Source: Pseudobutyrivibrio sp. UBA1225
Lineage (GTDB): Bacteria > Bacillota > Clostridia > Lachnospirales > Lachnospiraceae
Reading direction: 5' to 3'
DNA length: 20,335 bases
Assembly (NCBI GenBank): GCA_002309345.1
Contig: DBWZ01000032.1
Span: forward strand, 1 to 20,335
Shown in pieces: positions 7,327 through 15,686 of the stretch. Position 1 is the first letter of the stretch, and each line of letters starts with the position of its first letter. Position numbers and translations under genes: made by a program. The notes beneath the pieces were generated by a model that saw nothing but the letters and a program-made list of their open reading frames with translations, made no database searches and was not told where the DNA came from.

Positions 7327-8764
7327 TTAATAACCCCTCTTGGTCCCTTTCAATCTTTGGTATCACAGCCGTGATGGTTGTTCCTACTCCTTCAGCGCTA
7401 GAAATAGTCAAACCATATTCTTCGCCAAACAACAGTTGCATTCTCTCATGAACTGTTCTAAGTCCAAAGCCTATCTTCTCCCCGGTCTTGATTGCTTTTC
7501 TAAGCTCCTCCAACCTTTCGGCTGTCATCCCTGCGCCGTTATCCTTAACAGTCAGCTCAATTTTATCTCCAACCTCTACTGCATCTACGCGAATAGAACC
7601 CTTTTCACGCTGAAGCTTGATACCATGGTAAATACTGTTTTCCACCAATGGCTGCAATGTCAGCTTTGGAACAGAATATTTATATAAGCTCTCAGGTATA
7701 TTAACCTTGTAATCCATTCTATCCTGATAGCGAATCTTTTGAATAGAAAGATAGCTGAGCACGTGTTTTTGTTCTTCTTCTAAGGATATTACATCTTGAC
7801 CACGGCTTAGACCAAATCTAAAGAAATCCGAAAGTGCACTAACCATCTTGATGCTCTCAGCCTTTTGATCTGCCTCAACTAGCCAGATGATAGTATCCAA
7901 GGTGTTGTACAAGAAATGAGGGTTGACCTGAGCCTGTATAAGTTCAAGCTCTGCATGACGCTTTCTTCGCTCAGCCTTTTTGTTTTCCTGAATCAAAGAA
8001 TTAAGCATGCCAACCATCTCTTCAAATCCATCTGACAAGGTTTGGATTTCTAGTTCTGATGCCCTTACCGGTTCGTGAACTGAAAAATCTCCGCTCTTAA
8101 TATCCTCAACTCGCTTGGTAAGACTGGTAAGTGGACCTGATATTCCATGGGCCATCCTAGATGCATAAACGCCGATGGTGACAATCAAAACAATCATGGC
8201 AAAGACTGTTGCCACAATAAGTATCCTCACCTGTGAAGTGATTACATCCTGAAGCTGTGACAGATGAACTGATTCATAGTAGAGATAATCATACATATAC
8301 GTCTGAATCAAATCTGTCAGAATGTAGATATTACTCTCTAGCTGAGTCATGCGCTCGTCGTAGGATTTGGCATCATCTATCTCATCCATTCTCATTTCGA
8401 GGGTGACACACAAATCACGAACTGACCCTACAGCTTCGATACTCTTTTTTTCTGTTGTTTGATCAAGTAGCTCCTCCGCAAGCTTGCGGGCGTTTTCAAC
8501 CTCGTCCATTGGCTTGCCATCTGCGTAAGCACTATCACTAACATAGTAAAACATCTTTAAATCTACTTCGCTTTTGAAATCCTGGTTGAAGGCGGATGCT
8601 GCAGTTACGTTGTGAAGAATAGTGCGATATTGTAAAGAATACCATGCCAAAATACCTATGAGTATTGCAATCACAACAACCATAGGTACTAATATTACTG
8701 CTATGAGCCTTTTGAGCTTGGCGCTCATAGTTCTCTTTTTAAGTTTCGCTATTAAATTTTTCAT
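7319..8764 (-). CDS. Sensor histidine kinase, YesM/LytS type
   Basis: Membrane histidine kinase of 481 residues. TM1 is about 20-42 and TM2 about 180-202, bracketing a roughly 135-residue external region that looks all-helical and has no recognised ligand domain. A HAMP linker follows (about 203-258). The His_kinase motif is QAQVNPHFLYNTLD, with phospho-acceptor His283. The ATPase part has the N box LVENSIYHGI (Asn376), DNGAGM and GFGLRTVHERM. The lack of a known sensory fold fits a kinase driven by a partner binding protein, as in XylFII-LytS. The start overlaps the regulator stop by four bases (ATGA) and its end overlaps the lipoprotein start, so the three genes are tightly coupled. Confidence 0.93.
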   Translation of the reverse strand: MKNLIAKLKKRTMSAKLKRLIAVILVPMVVVIAILIGILAWYSLQYRTILHNVTAASAFNQDFKSEVDLKMFYYVSDSAYADGKPMDEVENARKLAEELLDQTTEKKSIEAVGSVRDLCVTLEMRMDEIDDAKSYDERMTQLESNIYILTDLIQTYMYDYLYYESVHLSQLQDVITSQVRILIVATVFAMIVLIVTIGVYASRMAHGISGPLTSLTKRVEDIKSGDFSVHEPVRASELEIQTLSDGFEEMVGMLNSLIQENKKAERRKRHAELELIQAQVNPHFLYNTLDTIIWLVEADQKAESIKMVSALSDFFRFGLSRGQDVISLEEEQKHVLSYLSIQKIRYQDRMDYKVNIPESLYKYSVPKLTLQPLVENSIYHGIKLQREKGSIRVDAVEVGDKIELTVKDNGAGMTAERLEELRKAIKTGEKIGFGLRTVHERMQLLFGEEYGLTISSAEGVGTTITAVIPKIERDQEGLLNV

Positions 8765-10368
8765 AAATCTTGTCCCTTTGCCCTAAACTCTTTAGGGCTT
8801 ATGCCATATGTCTTTTTAAAGATATAGCTGAAGTAATGGGAATCCTTGTACCCCACCTTGTCAGCAATATCCTGCGTTTTGTCTCCTGTATTGCGAAGCA
8901 TCGCCTTGGCAGCTTCCATCCTCTTTGCTGTCATGTACTCAACAAAAGTCGTTTTGTTTTCACGGGAGAACATGGCACTAAGATAGCTAGGAGAAATATT
9001 GACCTCCTTTGCCACCTGATTGAGTGTGAGGTTGGAATCTGAATAATGCTCGTCCACATATTTCATCGCAGCCGATAGCTGTGAACGAGACTGCTTGCCC
9101 ACTTCGTTTTTACGTTTTGAAATGGCCACTGCAAGCATCTCTCTGACGAGCGGAATAACCGACTCGCTATCTACTTTTTCTATTTGATTACGAACGTCGG
9201 ACGAAAGAACCGCATCCGGCTCGTATGAAAGTCGCTTTAGGAAATCGCACACACACATGTACATTGTCATGGCAAAATATTTGCAAAAGAGCATGGACTG
9301 AAGTGCGCTCTTGGTTTGGTTGCTCACTAGATTGCTAAGGAAATTGTCGATTTCTGAATCTTCGGCACTCTCCAAGAACAGCGATACTAATCGCTGATCC
9401 ACTGAGGCTGAGTTGCTATCATCCTCTCTATTCTCGATTGCCTCGATATCTTCGTCTGTGAAAATGTGTCCCTTTGGATTGATATATCTGCAGCTAAGAC
9501 GCTTATTTGCCAGCTGGCATGCCTTTGGAAATTCGGAAAATCTGGTAATAACTCCACTTTCGGCCAAGTACCAATTAAGCTCATCCTCGAAAACTACGCA
9601 TCTGCGCTCAATGTTTTCAAATAAAGTTTTGGTGTTGACCTCTATTGATGATTCATCACCCTTTACTATGATTGCATAGGTATCCATGTTCCAATGGAAG
9701 ACGATGTACTCTGGACAACACTTTAGATACTGCATCAGCTGGTCTGATAATCTTGCCATGTATTTGGAATAGACTGGTGCTGAGCTATTACCTGAAATTG
9801 GTGTAAATGCCAAGAGCAATAGATTGTAATGAGTCGCATCAAGAGAAAGCCCCAACTCTTCAGACTTCTCATAAACATCTGAAACAGACATGGTGCCTCC
9901 AACCAACTGATTAAAGAACCTAACTCTTGCGAATTGCTCGTACTCTTGGCTCTCAGCCCTGAATTGCTCAAGGTATCTATCCTTTTCGTTTACCTTGTCT
10001 AGCTTTTCCTTGGCATCGGTCATTACCTCTGCAAGCTTTTCCTTGGTGATAGGCTTGAGCAAGTAATTGTCCACTCCAATACTGATTGCCTCCTGAGCGT
10101 AAGAAAAATCATCGAATCCACTAATGATAATGATTCTGGTATTAGGAAGTTCCTTTTTAATAATTTTAGACAAATCGATACCATCCATGAATGGCATTTT
10201 GATATCAGTAATTAAAACATCCGGCTTGGCCTGTCTGATAAGTGGCAAAGCCATCTCTCCATCTGCGGCGTCTCCCACATAAGAAAAACCATATTGCTCC
10301 CATGGGAAGGATGCCTTTAATCCGTCTCGGATAACTATTTCGTCCTCGACTAAAAAAACACTATACAT
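8761..10368 (-). CDS. Response regulator, YesN type (REC plus AraC DNA-binding domain)
   Basis: Partner of the adjacent kinase, 535 residues. The receiver domain (about 1-120) has acidic residues VEDE near the start, phospho-acceptor Asp55 in LITDIKMP, and the switch Lys in YLLKPITKEKL. A middle region of about 300 residues has no motif I recognise. The last 100 residues are an AraC-type double helix-turn-helix (LTLNQVAKEVNISPSYLSAM, then TQDIADKVGYKDSHYFSYIF). The start at 10368 has AAAGGGGAAT upstream. YesN-type regulators usually activate nearby sugar uptake genes, and the YtfQ-like importer is the obvious target. It could be co-transcribed with the kinase-like gene 50 bases upstream, as no clear promoter lies between. 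Confidence 0.94.
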   Translation of the reverse strand: MYSVFLVEDEIVIRDGLKASFPWEQYGFSYVGDAADGEMALPLIRQAKPDVLITDIKMPFMDGIDLSKIIKKELPNTRIIIISGFDDFSYAQEAISIGVDNYLLKPITKEKLAEVMTDAKEKLDKVNEKDRYLEQFRAESQEYEQFARVRFFNQLVGGTMSVSDVYEKSEELGLSLDATHYNLLLLAFTPISGNSSAPVYSKYMARLSDQLMQYLKCCPEYIVFHWNMDTYAIIVKGDESSIEVNTKTLFENIERRCVVFEDELNWYLAESGVITRFSEFPKACQLANKRLSCRYINPKGHIFTDEDIEAIENREDDSNSASVDQRLVSLFLESAEDSEIDNFLSNLVSNQTKSALQSMLFCKYFAMTMYMCVCDFLKRLSYEPDAVLSSDVRNQIEKVDSESVIPLVREMLAVAISKRKNEVGKQSRSQLSAAMKYVDEHYSDSNLTLNQVAKEVNISPSYLSAMFSRENKTTFVEYMTAKRMEAAKAMLRNTGDKTQDIADKVGYKDSHYFSYIFKKTYGISPKEFRAKGQDL

Positions 10369-10418
10369 TATTCCCCTTTAATCCTTCTAGAAACCATTTC
10401 AATTAACACCTTTATTTG

Positions 10419-11021
10419 CTATAGCTGTCCCTTTTCCTTTAGGAACTTTGATAGCATCTCATACAAAGCCTCTGCAGTTGCCTCTACTCCCATCAACGAG
10501 CTGTTGACACAGAAATCATAGCCTCTGCTGTCACCCCATTTCATCTTTGAGTAGTAGTTGTGATAAGCCTTACGCTTTTTGTCGTGACGAAACATCTTTG
10601 CCTTGGCCTCTAAATCGTTTAGCTTGTAAAGCCTGCTGACACGTTCTACCTTGGCTCCCTCGTCACCCCTAACGAAGATAGATATCAATGCTGGATTGTC
10701 CCGAAGAACGTTTTCAGCGCATCGACCAACCACCACAAAACTTTCGCCACTAGCCGCCTTATCTCTAATAAAATTGAATTGTAACTCAGCTATTGTGTCC
10801 TGGACGCTAGAAGAGTGTCCTCTAACAGTACGGACAAGCCCCCTATGTTTCATCTCTTCATGCTTGTGAAGATCCTCGGCATCTATGCCGTTTCTTTCAG
10901 CCATCTGGTCTAGCATATTTCTGTCATACATAGGTACGTTGAACTTTTCAGCCAAAATGGTGGCTATTTCGTGCCCACCACTTCCATATTCTCTACCTAC
11001 TGAAATTATAAACTGTCCCAT
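10419..11021 (-). CDS. Cytidylate kinase-like P-loop protein
   Basis: A 200-residue protein of the cytidylate-kinase-like family common in Firmicutes. It has a CMP-kinase-like P-loop ISVGREYGSGGHEIA (about 6-20), a VVVGRCAENVL motif, and an Arg/Lys-rich lid-like stretch (KMFRHDKKRKAYHNYYSKMKW). It may phosphorylate a nucleotide or another small molecule; the substrate is unknown, and members of this family are usually distinct from the housekeeping Cmk. The open frame reaches 11141, but ATG at 11021 is preferred because AAAGGGGGC precedes it and the protein then begins directly with the first beta strand. Its position just upstream of the two-component operon may only be incidental. Confidence 0.8.
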   Translation of the reverse strand: MGQFIISVGREYGSGGHEIATILAEKFNVPMYDRNMLDQMAERNGIDAEDLHKHEEMKHRGLVRTVRGHSSSVQDTIAELQFNFIRDKAASGESFVVVGRCAENVLRDNPALISIFVRGDEGAKVERVSRLYKLNDLEAKAKMFRHDKKRKAYHNYYSKMKWGDSRGYDFCVNSSLMGVEATAEALYEMLSKFLKEKGQL

Positions 11022-11088
11022 AAGCTGCCCCCTTTCAGTATTTCCTCCCCTAAATAAAAGTATGCCGGTTTTCGATTTTATTGGGAAA

Positions 11089-11117
11089 ATCAGAACCCTA
11101 TGACATTTAATTATCAA
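11089..11117 (-). promoter_or_regulatory. Candidate promoter for the cytidylate kinase-like gene
   Basis: Minus-strand TTGATA (11117-11112), a 17-base spacer, then TCTGAT (11094-11089), matching five and four of six consensus positions. It lies between the permease terminator and the gene. A modest hairpin (ggtt..gatttt / aaaatc..aacc, 11067-11097) overlaps the expected start of transcription. Confidence 0.4.
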
Positions 11118-11145
11118 TTTCCTATTTTTATTGTAATTCATTAGT

Positions 11146-11180
11146 AAAAAATAGTCGAGGGGTGAACCTCGACTATTTTA
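11146..11180 (-). terminator. Rho-independent terminator after the ArsB/NhaD-type permease
   Basis: Stem tagtcgagg (11152-11160) with cctcgacta (11167-11175), six-base loop, flanked by A-rich and T-rich tracts. On the minus strand the stem is followed by TTTTTT, and it lies 22 bases after the permease stop. It insulates the permease from the kinase-like gene downstream on the same strand. Confidence 0.9.
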
Positions 11181-11201
11181 TGAACATATAATGAATACGC
11201 T

Positions 11202-12551
11202 TTACAAGTAACGAACGTAGATTGAAATCATTGATACTATAAGAACGATTATCGTGCCTGGCACAAGCTCTTTACAGTATGTGGCCCAACTGATTGGATA
11301 ACCTTCCTTACCGGCTGTGGATATACCAACTACATTGGCGCTAGCACCGATTGGAGTCATGCTTCCGCCGATGTCGGTACCGATAGCAAGTGTCCATGCC
11401 ATTGTTGAAAGGTCAAGTCCTGTTGTTGCTGCAAGTGATTTGATAACTGGAATCATCGTTGCGGAGAAAGGAATGTTATCGATAAATGCTGATGCTATGG
11501 CACTTATCCAAAGAATGATTGCTAACATAACGTGAACATTGCCTCCGGAAACTTTGGCAATGAAGTTGGCGATAACAACCAAAACTCCTGTCTGCTCCAG
11601 ACCACCAACAACGATAAACAAACCGATAAAGAACAAAAGTGTAAAGTAATCCACTCGCTTTAGTAGCTTGAGAGCCTTGCGACCTGATGCAATAAGTGTA
11701 ACGGCCGCTATCGCCACTCCGATAAATGCAACCGTAAGTCCTGTCATCGCATGAGTAACCAAGAGTACTACAGCAAGGGCAAAAATAAATGTGCTAATTA
11801 AAAACTCACGTAAGTTATCTATCTTGATATCTACATCTATGGTGCTTGGGTCTACCTTGTCGTTAGGGTTCTGAAGCTTGCCACGCATTGTAAAATAGAA
11901 ATAAACAATGATGATGACAAGTGATATGGCACCAATCACACCTGTGTTAACAACGAAGTCTGAGAATGAGTATCCAAGTGATGTACCGATGATGATGTTT
12001 GGTGGATCGCCGCACATAGTGGCACTTCCACCCAAGTTGGCGCAGAAAATCTCCGCCATAATAACTGGAATCGGATTGAATTTAAGTGTTCGTGCAAGGC
12101 GGATTGTAACTGCTGCAAGGAACAAAATAACAGTGATTGAATCGATAAACATAGACAATACGGCTGCAAGAACCATAAATGCCACAAAGATTCTAGTTGG
12201 CTCGTAGTGAGCAAGCTTGGCAATCTTTAAACAAAGCCAATCAAAGAATCCTGCATCTGCCATGCCCTCAACCATAACCATCATTCCCCAAAGGAAGATG
12301 ATAGTAGCCCAGTTGACGCCAGATGTCTGCTCGGCAGACTCCCCTGCAGCATACCAAAAGCTAGGTTTGAAAATCCCCTGAACGGCAATTGTCTCAAGGA
12401 AAGCTTCAGAACTGCGCATACCTATACCAAAAACAAAAATGCTGGCTAAGGCACCGCATATAAGTGTAACGTAATGCTTAGGAAATCTATCCCAAACAAT
12501 CATAATGAACATAGCCACGAAAATAACTATAGCCATAATTTCGGCGAACAT
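11202..12551 (-). CDS. ArsB/NhaD superfamily permease (SLC13-like)
   Basis: Integral membrane transporter of 449 residues with about 11-12 hydrophobic helices. It has the two inverted-repeat motifs of the ion transporter superfamily: NLGGSATMCGDPPNIIIG in the N-terminal half and GTDIGGSMTPIGASANVVGI near the C terminus. Members export arsenite, exchange sodium and protons, or import organic or inorganic anions; the substrate cannot be decided here and no ars genes are adjacent. ATG at 12551 is chosen over an in-frame ATG seven codons upstream because CGGAGGGA lies just before it. That ribosome-binding site is part of a long palindrome in the leader (12559-12646), suggesting translational or operator control. 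It lies downstream of, and on the same strand as, the GH3 gene. Confidence 0.85.
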   Translation of the reverse strand: MFAEIMAIVIFVAMFIMIVWDRFPKHYVTLICGALASIFVFGIGMRSSEAFLETIAVQGIFKPSFWYAAGESAEQTSGVNWATIIFLWGMMVMVEGMADAGFFDWLCLKIAKLAHYEPTRIFVAFMVLAAVLSMFIDSITVILFLAAVTIRLARTLKFNPIPVIMAEIFCANLGGSATMCGDPPNIIIGTSLGYSFSDFVVNTGVIGAISLVIIIVYFYFTMRGKLQNPNDKVDPSTIDVDIKIDNLREFLISTFIFALAVVLLVTHAMTGLTVAFIGVAIAAVTLIASGRKALKLLKRVDYFTLLFFIGLFIVVGGLEQTGVLVVIANFIAKVSGGNVHVMLAIILWISAIASAFIDNIPFSATMIPVIKSLAATTGLDLSTMAWTLAIGTDIGGSMTPIGASANVVGISTAGKEGYPISWATYCKELVPGTIIVLIVSMISIYVRYL

Positions 12552-12558
12552 AAAAAAT

Positions 12559-12646
12559 CCCTCCGTATACAATATTCAAGTCTGATTAAGCCGATAGGTT
12601 GTAAAAACTATTTTTACAAAAGACTTACTATATTGTATACGAGGGA
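12559..12646 (-). promoter_or_regulatory. Long nested palindrome covering the permease ribosome-binding site
   Basis: Outer arms ccctccgtatacaatat (12559-12575) and atattgtatacgaggga (12630-12646) can pair over about 17 bp with one bulged G. Inside are aagtct/agactt (12578-12583 and 12621-12626) and ttgtaaaaa/tttttacaa (12599-12607 and 12611-12619). In minus-strand RNA the 3' outer arm contains GGAGGG, the permease Shine-Dalgarno, so the 5' CCUCCCU arm would mask it. A 15-base unpaired segment (12584-12598) would be left on one side. It may be a cis-regulatory RNA, a DNA operator or a bidirectional barrier after the GH3 gene. I match it to no known riboswitch class. Confidence 0.75.
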
Positions 12647-12660
12647 GGTTGTTTTGGGAA
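12632..12660 (-). promoter_or_regulatory. Candidate promoter inside the permease leader palindrome
   Basis: Minus-strand TTCCCA (12660-12655), 17-base spacer, TACAAT (12637-12632). The -10 lies within the 5' palindrome arm. If this is the true promoter, transcripts would start near 12625 and lack the 5' outer arm, making the outer palindrome a DNA operator rather than an RNA helix. Transcripts reading through from GH3 would still contain both arms. Confidence 0.35.
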
Positions 12661-12673
12661 TACGCATTTTTCA

Positions 12674-15397
12674 CTAAATGTTTGCTTGCTTTAGTAATTT
12701 TTTCATCGCAGCAGAGTTCTTAAGCTCTGATAGCAAGTGAATAACCGCTTGTTGCAATTCACCAAGGGCAAAATATGACCCACGATTAATTCCTCTATAT
12801 GTAATTGTTCTAGAACCATCTATCTGGGTTTCGATTTTGCAGCACCCTTCCTTTTGCTTTTCAAGGACGTTAGGGTTTAGTTCTACATCAGCAGCCACTC
12901 TAGTCACCACCAAATCCTTGCCCTTCTTATCTGGCAAGAATGAGCCCCAGTTTTCGAATCTTATCATCGGCGTACCGCAGAAGAAGGCTTCTTCAACTGT
13001 GGTGACATAGCCATCATCTCCAAAGATTGGCGGAATTTCCATCATGGCCTCAAGGATTTTGTCTGGGTCGTAGCCTGGCATAATCAAATCACAGCCTGCG
13101 TGCAAATCATATGCCTTTTCAGATTTTGAACCCCAATCCGTCATTACGAATCCATTAAATCCCCAATCATCTCGTATGACCTCAGTGAGTATTCCTCTTT
13201 GAGATGAAACATAATCTCCGTTGATTCTATTTCCTGAGCAAAGAATTCCTGCCGGCGCAGATGTATATTGACATGCAGAGAATGACCTGAGATAAAGCTC
13301 TGCAAAGGCACGCTTTGAAACGTTAATATTCATCTCGCGAATACCGTTCTCCTGATTGAAGGTTGGTAGATCCTTGAGAACAACATTGCGTCCTTCATAC
13401 CGCTTTACCCCTGATACGAAGCCCGATGCCAAGATGCCTGCTAAAGCCGGGTCCTCTGAGTAGAACTCGTATCCGCTACTCTTCATTGGATTTCTATTGA
13501 TATTGACTGCTGGCGCCAAACAATAATCTACATCAAAGTACTCCATCTCGCGACCGAAGGCCCTTCCCATGCGAACCATAGCGCTCATATCCCAAGTCTG
13601 TCCCATATTCATAGGCGATGGGAAGCAGGTACAGTATGTGTTTTTGATGTGCAAGCCCGATGGCCCATCAGCTATCGCCACCTCTGGAATTCCAAGAGTA
13701 TTGGCAAACTGAGAAGTTGTTTTAGCTGTAACCACAAACTTGCTACGTTCCAGATTTATATCAAAGTTAAATCTATTCTCGTTTTCTATCTTAGACTCAT
13801 TTATGTTACCACATACAATTCTCGCCAAAATCTCTGGCGACAGAGAAGAAACAAATGCCTCAATAGAAATGTTGCCTTTGATTACATCTACAAATGTTGT
13901 AGAGCCACAAGGCTTAATGTACTCAATTACTTCCTTTGCTCTATAAGGTATTTCGTATTTGTTGTTATTTACATAAGATGAGTAATTGCTCCCCTCAGTC
14001 ACATAGGTTTTAAACTCACTCTTTGGCCTTACAATTCGATTTTCAGAGTTGAAATCTGCACTTGAAAGAGATGAAACCAAAACATCTCCCACCTCTTCCT
14101 TTGCACGAGGTGGTGGAATCAAAAAATCCAGCTTCTTAATTGATGGCATCACATTTGAAACCTTTTTGATCGTTGTAAGCTTGTCCAAATTCATCTTGCC
14201 ACTCACAACTGTATCTCTAGAATTGTTTCCAACTCTAAAAAGATAGTCTCCCTTTTCCATTACCCATGAATTTACCTCATCATCAAATGAGCATAAAGAT
14301 ATGATTGGAATCTTTATTGTGATTTCCTCTGAATCTCCTGGCTTTAATTTGCCTGTCTTGGCAAATCCGCATAATGCCTGATAGGGCTTTTCTAATTTAC
14401 CATTTGGGTGAGAACAATAAATCTGAACTACTTCACGACCTGCACAATCACCTGTGTTTGTCACTTTAATTCTGAAACTAAGTCCAATCCAAGTAGCTTC
14501 AAAATATTCTAGCTTGATATCAAAGCTGGTGTAACTCAATCCATAGCCAAATGGAAATAGCGGTGTAACATCAAAGGCATCAAAATAACGATATCCTACA
14601 TAGATACCCTCTTTATAATCAATCTCTTTAACCGCTTTGTGTCTTGTGGAGCTATAACAAGTAGAATAATCCTTGTATTTCTTTGCCCAAGTATTGCCAA
14701 GTCGTCCGCTTGGATTAACTGCGCCAGCTAGAATATCAACAAGGGAATTTCCAGCTTCCATTCCTGGATAGCCCATTAGAATAATGCCTTTTACAGCCTT
14801 CATTCTAGCAACTGATGCAAGCTCTAGCATTCCACTATTCAATACAAGAATTATGTTTTTGAATGAACCAGAAATAAGCTTTAGATTCTCCTGCTCCTCC
14901 TCTGTGAGCTGGTACTCACTGGCTCCACCTGGCTCGTTAGATGGATGTCGACGAACAACATAGATACATGTATCTGTACCTAAAATTGCCTCGGCCATAT
15001 CTGCAACTGAAATAGGAACCTCTGAGATTTGGATGCTATCTCCGAAAAAGATTTTTTCTTCTCTGGAAGATTTGTTGATCTTATCTAGACGCTTTGCCTC
15101 TTTTTCCATCTTTGCCAGCCAGCTGGTGGTGGTGAGAGTAAAGCCATTGTTTTCAAGACCTTCTTTAACATTTATATTGTGATCTGTGTAAACATAGTTG
15201 TAGAAGATACCGCAACAAACAGTATCCACCGCACCTGCTCCAAACAAAGCAACCTTACCCCTGTTAATCGGAAGAAGGTCGTTATTTTTAAGCAGTACCA
15301 TGCTGTCTGCGCCTATCTGTCGTACTAGCTCTCTATGTTCTGGGAAGGGCATCTTCACTGCTTTAGAAAAGACTCCCCTTAATTGCTGCAAATTCAT
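12674..15397 (-). CDS. Domain-permuted GH3 family glycosidase
   Basis: A 907-residue GH3 enzyme with permuted domains: alpha/beta sandwich first (about 25-250, candidate acid/base Glu155 in SNEPGGASEY), fibronectin-like middle (about 300-400), and barrel last (about 560-830, nucleophile Asp754 in VMTDWGS). This order is known from the Butyrivibrio fibrisolvens and Ruminococcus albus beta-glucosidases. No signal peptide, so it is probably cytoplasmic, acting on imported oligosaccharides. Odd points: the usual KHF substrate motif is KDLPTFNQE (Lys675 kept, His lost), the usual GRNFEYYSEDP is SSGYEFYSEDP (Arg lost), and DGPHG is DGPSG. The specificity therefore probably differs from a standard beta-glucosidase. 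AGGGAG precedes ATG at 15397. It ends with TAG just before the permease leader palindrome. Confidence 0.9.
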   Translation of the reverse strand: MNLQQLRGVFSKAVKMPFPEHRELVRQIGADSMVLLKNNDLLPINRGKVALFGAGAVDTVCCGIFYNYVYTDHNINVKEGLENNGFTLTTTSWLAKMEKEAKRLDKINKSSREEKIFFGDSIQISEVPISVADMAEAILGTDTCIYVVRRHPSNEPGGASEYQLTEEEQENLKLISGSFKNIILVLNSGMLELASVARMKAVKGIILMGYPGMEAGNSLVDILAGAVNPSGRLGNTWAKKYKDYSTCYSSTRHKAVKEIDYKEGIYVGYRYFDAFDVTPLFPFGYGLSYTSFDIKLEYFEATWIGLSFRIKVTNTGDCAGREVVQIYCSHPNGKLEKPYQALCGFAKTGKLKPGDSEEITIKIPIISLCSFDDEVNSWVMEKGDYLFRVGNNSRDTVVSGKMNLDKLTTIKKVSNVMPSIKKLDFLIPPPRAKEEVGDVLVSSLSSADFNSENRIVRPKSEFKTYVTEGSNYSSYVNNNKYEIPYRAKEVIEYIKPCGSTTFVDVIKGNISIEAFVSSLSPEILARIVCGNINESKIENENRFNFDINLERSKFVVTAKTTSQFANTLGIPEVAIADGPSGLHIKNTYCTCFPSPMNMGQTWDMSAMVRMGRAFGREMEYFDVDYCLAPAVNINRNPMKSSGYEFYSEDPALAGILASGFVSGVKRYEGRNVVLKDLPTFNQENGIREMNINVSKRAFAELYLRSFSACQYTSAPAGILCSGNRINGDYVSSQRGILTEVIRDDWGFNGFVMTDWGSKSEKAYDLHAGCDLIMPGYDPDKILEAMMEIPPIFGDDGYVTTVEEAFFCGTPMIRFENWGSFLPDKKGKDLVVTRVAADVELNPNVLEKQKEGCCKIETQIDGSRTITYRGINRGSYFALGELQQAVIHLLSELKNSAAMKKLLKQANI

Positions 15398-15586
15398 TTC
15401 AGTACTCCCTTTATCCCCTTAAACGTAGCTTTTTATTTTAGAAACCACACTTCGTGTTAGTGTATTGTTAATCATACTATTTTTTTCGTGTAAATATGTG
15501 AAATAGCTGTGAATATATGGGCTTTCTCACAAAATATTTGATTATTTTCATCATGTATAGGTGATTTATGGCTACAGAGTTGCTTT

Positions 15587-15595
15587 TGTGATAAT
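15587..15595 (+). promoter_or_regulatory. Extended -10 promoter candidate for the serine acetyltransferase
   Basis: TGTGATAAT on the plus strand is an extended -10 element (TG-n-GATAAT) and needs no good -35; none is seen at 17 bases. The predicted start near 15602 gives a leader of about 85 bases before ATG at 15687. The rest of the gap (15398-15580) is AT-rich. It holds two spaced GTGAA boxes in tatgtgaaatagctgtgaat around 15497-15516, and otherwise nothing I can name. Confidence 0.5.
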
Positions 15596-15686
15596 ATAGT
15601 CCATATGAATACGTTGACTTTTTGTGGGTCGAATATTAAATTCCCCTGCAAAATCTCTTAGATTCTTAAATGTTTGGAGAAACAAT

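Noticed and set aside
11908..12207. Plus-strand reading frame of 99 codons opposite the permease
   Set aside because: It lies entirely within the permease gene, has no ribosome-binding site and encodes a low-complexity mirror of membrane codons; an antisense shadow.
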